Assembly (NCBI GenBank): GCA_963377175.1 | Contig: CAUJNA010001524.1 | Span: forward strand, 879,369-943,368 | DNA length: 64,000 bases | Direction: 5' to 3' | Source: Effrenium voratum | Taxonomy: Eukaryota; Sar; Dinophyceae; Suessiales; Symbiodiniaceae | Shown here: positions 10,691 through 20,162 of the stretch, piece after piece | Layout: each line of letters starts with the position of its first letter | Numbering within the stretch: the stretch's first letter is position 1 | The notes under the pieces: model-generated | Databases searched by the model: none | Told to the model about the DNA's origin: nothing | Seen by the model: the letters and a program-made list of their open reading frames with translations, nothing else | Made by a program: the position numbers and the translations under genes

Positions 10691-11157
10691 GACAATGAGA
10701 GAGTCCCACGGTAAAAATTAACTTTCACGGCAATTCCCATTTCACGGCAATTAGTGACTTCTTAATTGACTTGCAAAATTAACTTTTCACGGCAACGGCA
10801 ACGGCAAAAAAACGCGGCAACAAAAACGCAAACGGCAACGGCAACGGCAATTTTGGAAGTAGCTACTGCGAAACTACTGCGCTGGAGCTAATTCCGCAGT
10901 AGTTTGGCAGTAGTTTGGAACTAACTACTGCGAAACTACTGCGCTGGAGATAATTTCGCAGTAGTTTGGAAGTAAAAACTGCGAAACTACTGCACCTTGG
11001 CAAACAGCCACGGCAACAGCCACGGCAATTTCCCCGTTAAAAAAAACTTTTCGCGGCAACGGCAACGGCAACGGCAACGGTAAAAAAAACTGCCCACGGT
11101 AAAAATTAACTTTCACGGCAAAAAATGTCTTGCCCCCGCTAATTGTCTTGACGGATT
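10681..11157. repeat. Inter-ORF spacer of ACGGCA and CAGTAGTT repeats bounded by a 16-bp inverted repeat
   Basis: AATCCGTCAAGACAAT at 10681-10696 is the exact reverse complement of 11142-11157. The left arm includes the first codons of the Tpt1-like ORF; the right arm ends in the stop codon of the 1,230-codon ORF. Inside, ACGGCA units run in tandem (10790-10850, 11045-11085). Direct and inverted copies of GCAGTAGTTT also occur (10855-11005), as do near-identical CACGGTAAAAATTAAC copies at both ends. It could be an inserted inverted-repeat element or a regulatory spacer. Confidence 0.75.
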
Positions 11158-14100
11158 CACAGGGCAAGACCGTCACCTTCGCCCTCCGCTGCCTTTCTCT
11201 TGGACCCTTGGGCAGCAGGCTCGGTTATCAGGGATCGCGGGTGTCTGGGCTTGACCTTGTTCATGATGTCCAGTACTTCTTTCGTGGGTGCCCCGAGTTG
11301 TGCGGAAGGTCTGTTCCGCTTTCGGTTCTGGCCCGTCGTGTGGGTCACGTTCCCGGCGAGGTGTCGTACGATTGACTGCTCGAACTCCCTCTTGATCTTC
11401 CACACATCCTTCCACAGTGGCAGTTCGTGCTGAAAGTACGACATCACCTCAAAGAACCCCAATACCATCTCGACGACGTCTCCCAAGGATTCCTCGTTTG
11501 AGGTTTGTCCCAGGAGTTCATACATCGTCCCTTGGTCGAGCACGCTCTTGATCCAGGAGGAATAGGCCACGTTGCCGAGATCCTTGTCTATCATGAAGAT
11601 GGACATTCTCTCCTCGACTCCCTCGGAATTCTTGCACATGATCACATCCCGGGATGCACACAATTGCTTCCCGTGACCGTTGTTGTAGAACTGTGCTGCT
11701 TGATCCACTGTCATGCTCACGAAGCCCACGTGGGAAAGCTCCTTCTTCAGTTTAGAATACGCGAGCTCCCGTATAATCGTGATCATGGCCTGGATGTTGT
11801 TGACGTCCACCATGAGGTTTTGAAGGTCAGGGATTGCCACCACGCATTCCGCGAAGAGGCGCGTGTACAGCTTCTTCCCTTCGATAGACCTCGCAATACC
11901 GTTCGTGTCCGCATTCCAGTTCGCGCAACAGTTCACGCAAGAAGTGGGATTGAACTTCGAGTTTGGTCCGAGCACCTTCGACTTGTTCACCTGCATCTCT
12001 CTAGCGCAAAGTTCGCAGATAAACTTGCTGAGCTCCGTGACCGAATACCATCGAAGACGCTGATCACCGACATCGGCTTTCCCAAACGCATCTTGTTCGC
12101 CGTGTCCTTCATCTTGCTGTTCTTGTTTTCTCTTTGATTGAGCAGTGAAGGTCGGCTTGTACTCAAACTTCACCTTTGACTCCTCCATGTTCTTCGGGAT
12201 GTTGAATCGAAGGTCGGGCTCGTTTATGCACGTCTCCTCCAGCTCACGCACGAACGCATTGCTTGGTGCGATCACGTCGATGGATTTCTCCACTAGCAAT
12301 CGCTTCAGGAGGAAATGCTGCAGGTTCGAGCTCCCAGGGATCTTGTAGTTCTTTCCTGTGAGCGCATGGACCACGCGCCACAGGCGATCGTTCTCGGTCA
12401 CCAGCGCGCCTGCCGCCTTGCAGATCTCGCTGACCTTGTTGGCGATCGTCCCCAAGTCCCCTCTTCCTCCATGGAAAGCAACATCACGATTCACGCACAC
12501 CACGACCAGGCCCTTGCACGTGTTGACGAGGTCAGATACCGCCTTTTGCAGGGAGTCAATGATGGGATTGGCGGTCACCTGCCACCCACATCCTCTCATG
12601 CACACCCAATCATAGAGCGACATCCAAATGTGCACCGACACAGGTGAGTCATCCATGTCTCGCCTCCGTCGTTCGATGATGAGCTTATCCAGTTTCTGCA
12701 ATCGGGAGATAATACTCAATGTGTCATTGGGCGAGGAGACTTGCTCACTCGACCCATAGTATGATCTCTCTTCGATATTTGTCCACCCCTGTTCGTTGAC
12801 CATCATCTGGAAGGTCTTCGTGCTCCCTTTCGAGTTGACGGCCCTCAGGGGCCAGTCCAGGACCAAGAAGCTCTTCTTCTGGATCATCATATCGCGAATC
12901 GTTGCCTCACCAATGGGGCTCCTTTTCTGCCTCTTGATAATCCGGTTCAACTGTCCAGGTGCGTTGTCCGGGTTCTTCTCCGCCTGGATCAACGCGTTGA
13001 TGGCTTTGGCGCCCGGAAGGCGTCCAGTAAACAAGCATCCTGTTTGGGCACACAAGAAAGCATACAGCTGTAGCCATGCCGCATTTCCCTTCCCAACATA
13101 GGAAAGAATGATCTTCTCCGCGCTGGTCTTCTCCTCGAAGTGCAATAGCGAAGAGGTCAGGCATCTCAGCATACACTCCCAATATGTTGCGTCCTTACCT
13201 TCTGCAAGACACGGCCCAAATACAGTTTGTATGATTGGGTACCCTGTATTGTTGTCTATGTTGAACTTCACATTGACAGTCGCGCCGCTCAAAGTAATAC
13301 CCCCTTCAAATGAAGTGTAGGTATCATGTCCAGCAGTTGGGTTGATGATTACCCACCTGTCGTCATCTCCGCCGGAGTTCATGCGGAAAATGGAGTTGAT
13401 GATCTCGTTGTCGATCTTGACAGCATCGCTAGCATGCGACCCCCCACTTGAAGCTCCCTGCTGGGGGACTGGCCCACCAGAGGTTTGGCTCCTTTGCCCG
13501 GAGCTTGACGCTGACTTCTGCTGTCGCTCCGTCTTCCGCGGCGGCTCCGTCTTCGATGAGCCCATCACCCACCACGTCGGCTCCTCCCCAATCACAAAAT
13601 CCTCGGGATACTTCTCCAGTTCCCTCTCGACTTCGTGCATCGTGCAGTAGTTATTCTGGTAGAATTCGATCATGACGTCCTTCTCGGCTTTCTTTTCGAT
13701 CTCCTTCAACCAGCTTACCCACTTGCGCCGATCTTGGTTCTCAGCGGCCCTGTCAGCCGCGTGCGGTGCCAAACTGATGGAGTTGATGTTCATCGCAGGC
13801 AGCTTTGACTCGTAGATCATGTCGATGCACCACAGGAAGTTCCTGGCGATCTCGATCTCCCGGTAGAGTTCGTTCAGCTCTCTCTTGTCTGGACGGAAAT
13901 AAGCTGTGTACGACTGATCTTTGGCGTTCTTTTCTCCGAGCAATGGCTGCAGCCTCCTCATGATGAAGGAAACGCACATGAGCGAGTTGATCGCCCCGAT
14001 GCACGCGTCAGAGATGTCACTGGGGGTTGACCCACAGATCATCCAGCGCAAGAGATTGTGCTGGCTGGCATTTTCATCCCTCCTCAGCGCATACGCGAGG

Positions 14101-14849
14101 TTCTTCATCGATGCATGCAGCTCATTCTGGTAGACCAACCCAAGGTCCCAATTCTTCTGGTAGTCGTCCTTGGCACCACGACCGTAGAAGTCGATCTTGG
14201 GGGCCTTGATCACGCTCAACGTGAATACTTTCCCCCAGTTTCGATCTCTGAACTTCGATATTCTCCGATCGTGCCTCTCGAACTCTGCAGTCGTCTGGAA
14301 CTCCTCGGAGCTCCTCCACCTTCTCGATGACGATGCCCTGGTTGGCTCATCGCTGATGAACTCTTTGTACACCTCCCCGACCGGGGTGTCCTGGTGGAAT
14401 GCAGCTTTGAACGACCGTTCCTCGTTGTCTTCGGCCACGCCTAATGCGAGATCCCAGATGTTCGTGATTGATCTCAACATATCCGCCCCCTCCATGCAGT
14501 ACTTGGTCACGTTGAGCAACTCGGGGTTCTTCGCTAGCAGCGATGCCTCACCGCAAAGTTGGTTCAGCGCCGCCACAATCTTCTTTCCCTTGCTGCAAAA
14601 TTCCCTCCATCCAAGCATACATTCGTCGGCAGACAGCTGTCCGAAAACTTTGCTGATGAACTCTAATGCAACCCTCATAGATTGCCCTTCACCTTTCATC
14701 ATCCCGCGCCCTTTGGCAGAATAATATGCTGAGTAGGCATAAATAGCAGGGACACCGATGTTCTCGATCCACTTTACGCACATGCCCAGGTCGCTGCCCA
14801 TTTCCATCCTCTTGGGTATCCTCTTGCCTTCCTCGATGGCGTTCTTCAC
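11157..14849 (-). CDS. 1,230-codon accessory ORF of the retrotransposon, unknown function
   Basis: Long intact frame; codon 1 is GTG directly after TGA, and the first ATG is MEMGSDLG a few codons in. The N-terminal about 420 residues look helical and charged. A Ser/Gln/Gly-rich linker lies at about 430-475. The central part (about 500-880) has mixed alpha/beta character, with hydrophobic strands such as GLVVVCVNRDVAF. A likely zinc site near 943-975 pairs ICELC with CVNCC. The C-terminus is basic. No domain is recognised and no function is claimed. Over 1,200 uninterrupted codons next to a broken pol imply it was kept open until recently. Confidence 0.75.
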   Translation of the reverse strand: MKNAIEEGKRIPKRMEMGSDLGMCVKWIENIGVPAIYAYSAYYSAKGRGMMKGEGQSMRVALEFISKVFGQLSADECMLGWREFCSKGKKIVAALNQLCGEASLLAKNPELLNVTKYCMEGADMLRSITNIWDLALGVAEDNEERSFKAAFHQDTPVGEVYKEFISDEPTRASSSRRWRSSEEFQTTAEFERHDRRISKFRDRNWGKVFTLSVIKAPKIDFYGRGAKDDYQKNWDLGLVYQNELHASMKNLAYALRRDENASQHNLLRWMICGSTPSDISDACIGAINSLMCVSFIMRRLQPLLGEKNAKDQSYTAYFRPDKRELNELYREIEIARNFLWCIDMIYESKLPAMNINSISLAPHAADRAAENQDRRKWVSWLKEIEKKAEKDVMIEFYQNNYCTMHEVERELEKYPEDFVIGEEPTWWVMGSSKTEPPRKTERQQKSASSSGQRSQTSGGPVPQQGASSGGSHASDAVKIDNEIINSIFRMNSGGDDDRWVIINPTAGHDTYTSFEGGITLSGATVNVKFNIDNNTGYPIIQTVFGPCLAEGKDATYWECMLRCLTSSLLHFEEKTSAEKIILSYVGKGNAAWLQLYAFLCAQTGCLFTGRLPGAKAINALIQAEKNPDNAPGQLNRIIKRQKRSPIGEATIRDMMIQKKSFLVLDWPLRAVNSKGSTKTFQMMVNEQGWTNIEERSYYGSSEQVSSPNDTLSIISRLQKLDKLIIERRRRDMDDSPVSVHIWMSLYDWVCMRGCGWQVTANPIIDSLQKAVSDLVNTCKGLVVVCVNRDVAFHGGRGDLGTIANKVSEICKAAGALVTENDRLWRVVHALTGKNYKIPGSSNLQHFLLKRLLVEKSIDVIAPSNAFVRELEETCINEPDLRFNIPKNMEESKVKFEYKPTFTAQSKRKQEQQDEGHGEQDAFGKADVGDQRLRWYSVTELSKFICELCAREMQVNKSKVLGPNSKFNPTSCVNCCANWNADTNGIARSIEGKKLYTRLFAECVVAIPDLQNLMVDVNNIQAMITIIRELAYSKLKKELSHVGFVSMTVDQAAQFYNNGHGKQLCASRDVIMCKNSEGVEERMSIFMIDKDLGNVAYSSWIKSVLDQGTMYELLGQTSNEESLGDVVEMVLGFFEVMSYFQHELPLWKDVWKIKREFEQSIVRHLAGNVTHTTGQNRKRNRPSAQLGAPTKEVLDIMNKVKPRHPRSLITEPAAQGSKRKAAEGEGDGLAL

Positions 14850-15452
14850 TCAGTTCCCCAAGAATATCGCCGCTTGTCTGGATTTCCCGACGGGCACGCA
14901 GAAGAACTCATTCGTGTTGACGACAGTCGGATTGGCAGTCATCTTGATGATATTCTCCAGAACCAGGAAAACCCAGAGTAGGCAGCTGCAAATAAAGCCA
15001 CGGAATTGTCCCAACACGAATCCAGTTTCTGACTGAGGCGATGAACTAGTCCAACTCCTCTTCGAAACTTGGGGTTCGGGACTGACCCAGCTCCCCGCAG
15101 GCACCAGAGGTTCGGGACTAACCCAGCACCTCGGTGGCACAAATGGGGTGGTGCAAATTCCACACGCAGTAGCTTGATGCTTCCGCGATCTCCCTCGCGT
15201 AATGCAAGCAAGAGCGAGTTTCAATGGTGCCGGCTTGAGGCACTTTGCTCGAGCACGAAAACGGCGAAGGATCACACCCACAATTATCGACGTGTACAAC
15301 TGGGTTTCTTTGGTTTCACGACCGGCACAAGGTCCATGCTCATGGTTTCCATTGCATTTCTTAGACAACGAGCCGCCAAGGTCAAAGTTCCATGAGACAA
15401 CTCTCCATGGTTTCTTGATTGGCATGGGTTTCTTAGCATATCTTTGTTTCAA
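14850..15452 (-). CDS. Small ORF upstream of, and in frame with, the 1,230-codon ORF
   Basis: 200 codons in frame with the large ORF that follows, separated from it by a single TGA at 14850-14852. The first ATG is near 15425. It contains a Trp-Val-Ser-Pro-Glu-Pro repeat (near residues 110-140) and a hydrophobic stretch FICSCLLWVFLVLENII that could be a membrane segment. No family recognised. The upstream part may not be translated; the in-frame join suggests it is either an N-terminal extension cut by a stop codon or a read-through product. Confidence 0.4.
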   Translation of the reverse strand: MKQRYAKKPMPIKKPWRVVSWNFDLGGSLSKKCNGNHEHGPCAGRETKETQLYTSIIVGVILRRFRARAKCLKPAPLKLALACITRGRSRKHQATACGICTTPFVPPRCWVSPEPLVPAGSWVSPEPQVSKRSWTSSSPQSETGFVLGQFRGFICSCLLWVFLVLENIIKMTANPTVVNTNEFFCVPVGKSRQAAIFLGN

Positions 15453-16453
15453 GCCATAGCGACACCCATCAAACTCGTGACTAGTCCCATCATGACAACC
15501 TCATGCAGTCTCTCGTCTTTCCAATAATCGCAACTTCCAGGCAACTCAAACAAAATCGCAGCTCGTTTCGTCATGGCATGCCGTTTGATTTCAACGAACC
15601 GTTCAAACAATCTCCAAAATTCCCTTTGTTTGGCCTCGATTTTCTCTGCGGTGTCAATTCCGCGAGTCTTGTTGAGGCGTGCCCATGATGATCCCCCCGT
15701 GCAAGGCCCGGCGAAGAACAACAAATCGGAAGGTTTGGTAAGCACATGTCTGGCGATTCTCCCCCCGTACTCGCTCAGTAAGTCATCAACCAGAGTTATG
15801 GTGACAACCTGCGGCCCGTCATGGCGGGCAAGAGCAGTGAACCAGTTACGTGGTTCGGAACATGCCATCAGCACGATGGGCCGAGCCAAGTCAACACTGT
15901 AAAGAGTGACGACTGTGCGAGTTCTCATACCAGGAAGCGAGACATGAACAGGAGCGCGAAGCACACCACCGTCATGTTTGACCATCGCGAGTTCAATACC
16001 CGGCGCTAACTGTGGTTTGTGCTTCACCGCAATGCGATACGGAACAAAACAACGACCAGGGACAAGCTGCTCGTGATTGATATGCAGACAACGCATAAGC
16101 AACTTCAATCGGAGCAAAGTTTCCAAAGCAAGGTCGTTGACACATTTTACTTCTATGCGCTCGTTCGACAGTTCTTCAACGAATGCGGCCAGCACGGACT
16201 GCATGTCAACATCCCCGGACCCGACGTGAATTGGTCGTGGTCGTGGAGATCGCTCCCGCGCCGGTACAGCAACCGGTACGGGATGAAACTGCCAAACTGC
16301 GCGTTCAACCCATCCATCAATCCGCACACATTGCAGCCCTGGGTCAACTCTATCCTCGACCTTGAGCCATGACCCGTTCTTCAGAAACCAAGTGGAACGA
16401 AGCCACTTGCTCCCGAACGGTGTCATAACCGCAAGTGGAGGTTTCACACGCAT
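15449..16453 (-). CDS. Downstream retroelement ORF with FAGPCTGGSSW motif, unknown function
   Basis: About 334 codons from ATG 16453-16451. Stop and start of consecutive frames overlap as TGATG, an arrangement used for termination-reinitiation in some retroelements. The C-terminal half contains LLFFAGPCTGGSSWARLN, a Lys/Arg-rich helical stretch, then AILFELPGSCDYWKD. I recall similar blocks after RNase H in dinoflagellate copia proteins but know no assigned function. The N-terminal half is basic, with Pro/Arg repeats (about residues 60-80). The frame ends at TGA 15449-15451. An alternative view is that it is the C-terminal part of Pol, joined by another frame change. Confidence 0.65.
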   Translation of the reverse strand: MRVKPPLAVMTPFGSKWLRSTWFLKNGSWLKVEDRVDPGLQCVRIDGWVERAVWQFHPVPVAVPARERSPRPRPIHVGSGDVDMQSVLAAFVEELSNERIEVKCVNDLALETLLRLKLLMRCLHINHEQLVPGRCFVPYRIAVKHKPQLAPGIELAMVKHDGGVLRAPVHVSLPGMRTRTVVTLYSVDLARPIVLMACSEPRNWFTALARHDGPQVVTITLVDDLLSEYGGRIARHVLTKPSDLLFFAGPCTGGSSWARLNKTRGIDTAEKIEAKQREFWRLFERFVEIKRHAMTKRAAILFELPGSCDYWKDERLHEVVMMGLVTSLMGVAMA

Positions 16454-17040
16454 CAATCTGGGCCCCTTGGCACAACAACCGGATCATGTCCTTCATGCTC
16501 GTGCAATCCCTCTTTGGATGTCAATCCAGACCACCACAGGTCTGGGGGCATGATCGGAATGTGTGTGTACGGGAATGTTGGAACACCGTCAACTGTTCCC
16601 GATGCAGTCTGCATGGTCCCTTTTATGGGATCACACGTAGGTGTGAGCGCCTTGAGGGTATCCGGGTCAGACAGCAAGCTCGGGTCAAGTAGACCGATCT
16701 GCAAACATGCATGTTTCCATTTGCGCCCATCATTGAACGCCTTGGTGTAAATATCGGCCGCCATCCTGTCGGTGACCTCATACGCCAAGTACATGTAATC
16801 ACGTGTGAACATCTCATGCATCCACGAAATGCTAACACCATGGCTTCTCTCAAGGTGGCGCATCGTGGGGTTTCTCCCCGATCGCACGACACCGATCATA
16901 GCCTTGTTATCGTCATAGAACACAAAGTTCGGTGACTTCTTGAGAATCCGCTCTACAACTTTAGAGCAGGCATACCCATCGATCTCATGGCAACATCGGC
17001 CGCAACTATTTCGGCCTCGGGAGTGGAATGACTCACACAA
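16453..17040 (-). pseudogene. RNase H region, second part (-1 frame), end of pol
   Basis: Picks up the RNase H fold after a -1 shift near 16965: KVVERILKKSPNFVFYDDNKA, then GRNPTMRHLERSHGVSI, the usual copia C-terminal RNase H pattern. The first about 25 residues of this ORF are out of frame. The last about 90 residues have no recognised domain. It ends at TGA 16455-16453, whose final A begins the ATG of the next frame. Confidence 0.8.
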
Positions 17041-17507
17041 CCCTGTCTTTTAGAGCTGCCAGACAACGGAAACCGGGTATTAGGCCCTTGTATATTCAAG
17101 TGTCCACCGGAGGTGGAACGCAGCGAGTCAATGCATCCCGCAAAGTCAGCGTCCGCATACAAGGCCAAGTGCACATCGTCCATAGGGTCTCCAACCCTAC
17201 CGACCATGCGCCAATGTTTGGTATGATGCACATAGCACATCAAGTGATGCAAACCCCGATCATCGGAGTCAGTCCACCTATGCACGTTCCGTGCTAGGCG
17301 ATTCACTTGCCGCAACAAATCGAAGCGAGCAATCCGCGCACCGTACAGCAACATCATCAGTACGCTAGCGGCATGCGGAGCAAGGTGTCCACGCACGGGC
17401 TCCTTCATGGCCAACTCAGGAGTCCCTCCCCGTTGGTCCGGCACTGTGGCAGAACCGTCGGTGGGCACAAGATTGTTACACCAATTGCACACGACTGACG
17501 GCCCCTC
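16953..17507 (-). pseudogene. RNase H region, first part, beyond an in-frame TGA
   Basis: Same frame as the RT segment, separated from it only by TGA 17508-17510. It reads the copia connection region (LAPHAASVLMMLLYGARIAR) and RNase H motifs LALYADADFAGC (catalytic Asp) and SHSTPEAEIVAA (catalytic Glu). Homology in this frame ends at MPALK near 16965, then TAG follows. Either pol is decayed, or the TGA and the shift are recoded. Confidence 0.82.
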
Positions 17508-20162
17508 TCAGGCAGGCTTCCGTGAGACGTGATTCTTTGTTTCTTCATGCAACTCAGGAGTGACAACCTTATTCAACTTCACGTCGCCCGCCACCTCAAG
17601 ATAGCGGTCGACACAGGAACGTAGGAACTGTTCCATGTCATAGGTCACCGTTGTTACGCGGTGTCCGTTCCCGAGAGTGACGTTTCCCTTGCTTTGATTA
17701 CAACCAAGGTACATGTCAAGTCCAGTCTCGGGCTCTATCTTCAAACGTGTACGCAACATGCTCCACCCTTGGGCAAGGTTCTTCTGTGGCCCTGCCATTT
17801 TGAAGTCGTCGACATACACTACCAGAACAAGCTGGAGCTTTTCATGAATGTACACTGACGGCCATTCTTCGCCGATGGGTTCAAAACCAACGGCACGCAC
17901 CGATTCATCGCAGTGCTGCTCCCAGAATGTTCCCGCATCTGGGTGTCCGTACAGCGCCTTCCTCAACGGGACGACTGGTCTTCTGTACTTATCCCATTTG
18001 CATTCACTTGGCACAGCCTCCGGTGGCAGTTCAATCCAACACGGCGTGCCTCTCAAGGTGGCCTGAATGTACGCCTGAACAGCGTCGGCCATCTGCACAT
18101 CCCAGCCATCATGACAACCCAAAAAATCCGCCCAACGCGAGGCTTCGAACGAAGCAGGAGAGTTCCCCAAATCTTGAAACATCGCAGCCTCAAAGCTTTG
18201 GTTCTTCACTTGGTTCCCCAGCAGCACGCCTCTACCCTTGAACTTCCTCTTAGGATCACCAACAGGCAACTGTGAGTGCTTTTCAACGCAAATGCCATGT
18301 GCGCGAGCCATGTGTATCTCTTCCCCTTTCGCTTTCGCCTCCTTGGCCACAGCGTCATATTCACGCACTGCGCCAAGATCGAAGACGCCCTGGTCGATTA
18401 ATCCCGACCATTCTTTCTTCATCGATGCCAACGCAACAGGGTTGGTCAGCATCTCTTTCCGGCCAACCGGCCTGGATACTAAAGCGTCGAAGAATCGTAC
18501 AACTTTCACAGCTTTCTCTCTGTGCTGTATTCGCTCAGAAGTCACGCACGGCATCGATGGGTACTTCTTGGCTTCACCGTCTTCGCCTATCGCAGGCATC
18601 GCGAGTGGCACTTTTCCAGAAACTACCTCAGCAGACTCCTCCCATTCATACCAGGTAAGATCCGTCGATTCGTCGACCGTTGGATCTGTCCCCGACGTCG
18701 TCTCAGCTTCGTCATTATGACTCTCCATGACTGATGCAACTGCCTTCGTCCAGTTTGGAGTCGACTTTGATCGCTCCTCAGATTTGAACTTCCAGGCATA
18801 GATCACTACCAGACACTCAAATTCCTTCTCAAGCTGAACGTTTCGTCTCAAGACGTCTTGGGACTGCTTGGAATCCATGAGAACAACCACTCCGTCAACA
18901 GGATTTACAACAATCCTGACCCATTCAAGTTCAGCCAAGTGCTTCCCATCCATTGGGTTCTTGATCTTTGATATGTTCTTCCGCAACCCCCAATTGTACT
19001 GCCATTCTACTCCACCCCAGCGGTTTCGAAGCATTGCTCGAATTCTCTTACCACCGGGCATCTGTAATGTCCGTGCCTCTGCTGGCGCAGAAATCTCAGA
19101 TTCTTTACTCTTGGGATCTTCTTCCTTCCTTTTGCCACCGCCCTTCACCTCGGCCTTTTCTTCCTTGGTGTAGTATTTACTCATCATTTTCCATTCTTCA
19201 GGAGTGTACTCTGGAGGTCTCGACGTCTTCATTAACCTGAATCCATCCTTCCCGACAGGATACGGTCTTCCGGCCTTATCGATCTTAACCTCCTTGCCAT
19301 CATCGTTGACGTACGTGATGCCATCCCCAGGTAGTCCAACTGATACGTGTGGAAGGTCGGACTTCGTAACCTTTTCGTCGCCCTTGGCATGCCCATCTCC
19401 TTTCCCTTTTGATGAGCTCGGTCCAGCATCTTCCTCTCCTGCATGATCCCCCCGACCTCCGATAAGTACCTCCGGGCCATCGTCAAGCAGTAGACCAGCG
19501 ATCTGATCGACCTCATCATCGAGCAGTCGCTTCTCGTCACTCTGCAGCAGTTCAGGCTCGTAGTCCTCATCTTCGATCAGGCGGTCACGCGCATTCAGAC
19601 CGATCGCATCGACAGACATCTCTATCCCTTCCAAAGTCTCGTTGGCAACCTTGTACTTCTGTTGTATTGGGAATGTCAGAGGAGATTTCAGAATCATCCT
19701 CTCCGTCTGATGTGGCATTCTCAACCGAGGTGGAACCTTTGCCTTCTTGATGTTCAGCTCTGCACCCGCAAATGCGGTGAGTGCCCAAGCACGATACTTG
19801 TTCGCCCAATGCATTCCGGTGCTCAACACATATCCAGCAAATATACCAGTTTCCCCTCTCGGTTCGAACTTCTCCCTCTTCCCCCCTCGTGCTTCACTCG
19901 GCTTGAAGTCTACTAGCGCACCAAAAGGTATCTTCTCGCCCTTGAACTCCTCGCCATGCAGCCTCATCCATGCACTCGACCCATTCACCTCTTCGATGTT
20001 CATGAGATGGCACAGAGTGGTGATGGCCTGCACCCAGTAACACGTGGGCAGACCGGCATGTACAAGACAAGCCGAAGTCTGGTCAATGATGAATTGATTT
20101 GTCCCTTCAGCAAGGGAATTATTCTGCGGTCTAGGTCGTGGTTCAGCTTCAGCTCCACGCAC
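17508..20162 (-). CDS. Integrase C-terminal half and reverse transcriptase (second pol segment)
   Basis: Open frame in the -1 phase relative to the gag frame. The first about 12 residues are out-of-frame. Homology begins with PQNNSLAEGTNQF, which supplies the integrase Glu. It continues through the integrase C-terminal region, a long linker with acidic and Lys-rich stretches, and a copia-type RT. RT landmarks are VQMADAVQAYIQATL (first catalytic Asp), VPLRKALYGHPDAG and the VVYVDDF box near residue 780. The frame stops at TGA 17508-17510, but the same frame stays open beyond it into RNase H. The overlap with the upstream frame needs a -1 shift near 20105-20130; no classic X XXY YYZ slippery heptamer is evident there. 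Confidence 0.88.
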   Translation of the reverse strand: MRGAEAEPRPRPQNNSLAEGTNQFIIDQTSACLVHAGLPTCYWVQAITTLCHLMNIEEVNGSSAWMRLHGEEFKGEKIPFGALVDFKPSEARGGKREKFEPRGETGIFAGYVLSTGMHWANKYRAWALTAFAGAELNIKKAKVPPRLRMPHQTERMILKSPLTFPIQQKYKVANETLEGIEMSVDAIGLNARDRLIEDEDYEPELLQSDEKRLLDDEVDQIAGLLLDDGPEVLIGGRGDHAGEEDAGPSSSKGKGDGHAKGDEKVTKSDLPHVSVGLPGDGITYVNDDGKEVKIDKAGRPYPVGKDGFRLMKTSRPPEYTPEEWKMMSKYYTKEEKAEVKGGGKRKEEDPKSKESEISAPAEARTLQMPGGKRIRAMLRNRWGGVEWQYNWGLRKNISKIKNPMDGKHLAELEWVRIVVNPVDGVVVLMDSKQSQDVLRRNVQLEKEFECLVVIYAWKFKSEERSKSTPNWTKAVASVMESHNDEAETTSGTDPTVDESTDLTWYEWEESAEVVSGKVPLAMPAIGEDGEAKKYPSMPCVTSERIQHREKAVKVVRFFDALVSRPVGRKEMLTNPVALASMKKEWSGLIDQGVFDLGAVREYDAVAKEAKAKGEEIHMARAHGICVEKHSQLPVGDPKRKFKGRGVLLGNQVKNQSFEAAMFQDLGNSPASFEASRWADFLGCHDGWDVQMADAVQAYIQATLRGTPCWIELPPEAVPSECKWDKYRRPVVPLRKALYGHPDAGTFWEQHCDESVRAVGFEPIGEEWPSVYIHEKLQLVLVVYVDDFKMAGPQKNLAQGWSMLRTRLKIEPETGLDMYLGCNQSKGNVTLGNGHRVTTVTYDMEQFLRSCVDRYLEVAGDVKLNKVVTPELHEETKNHVSRKPA

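Noticed and set aside
11505..12137. 210-codon plus-strand ORF
   Set aside because: Shadow of the 1,230-codon minus-strand ORF.
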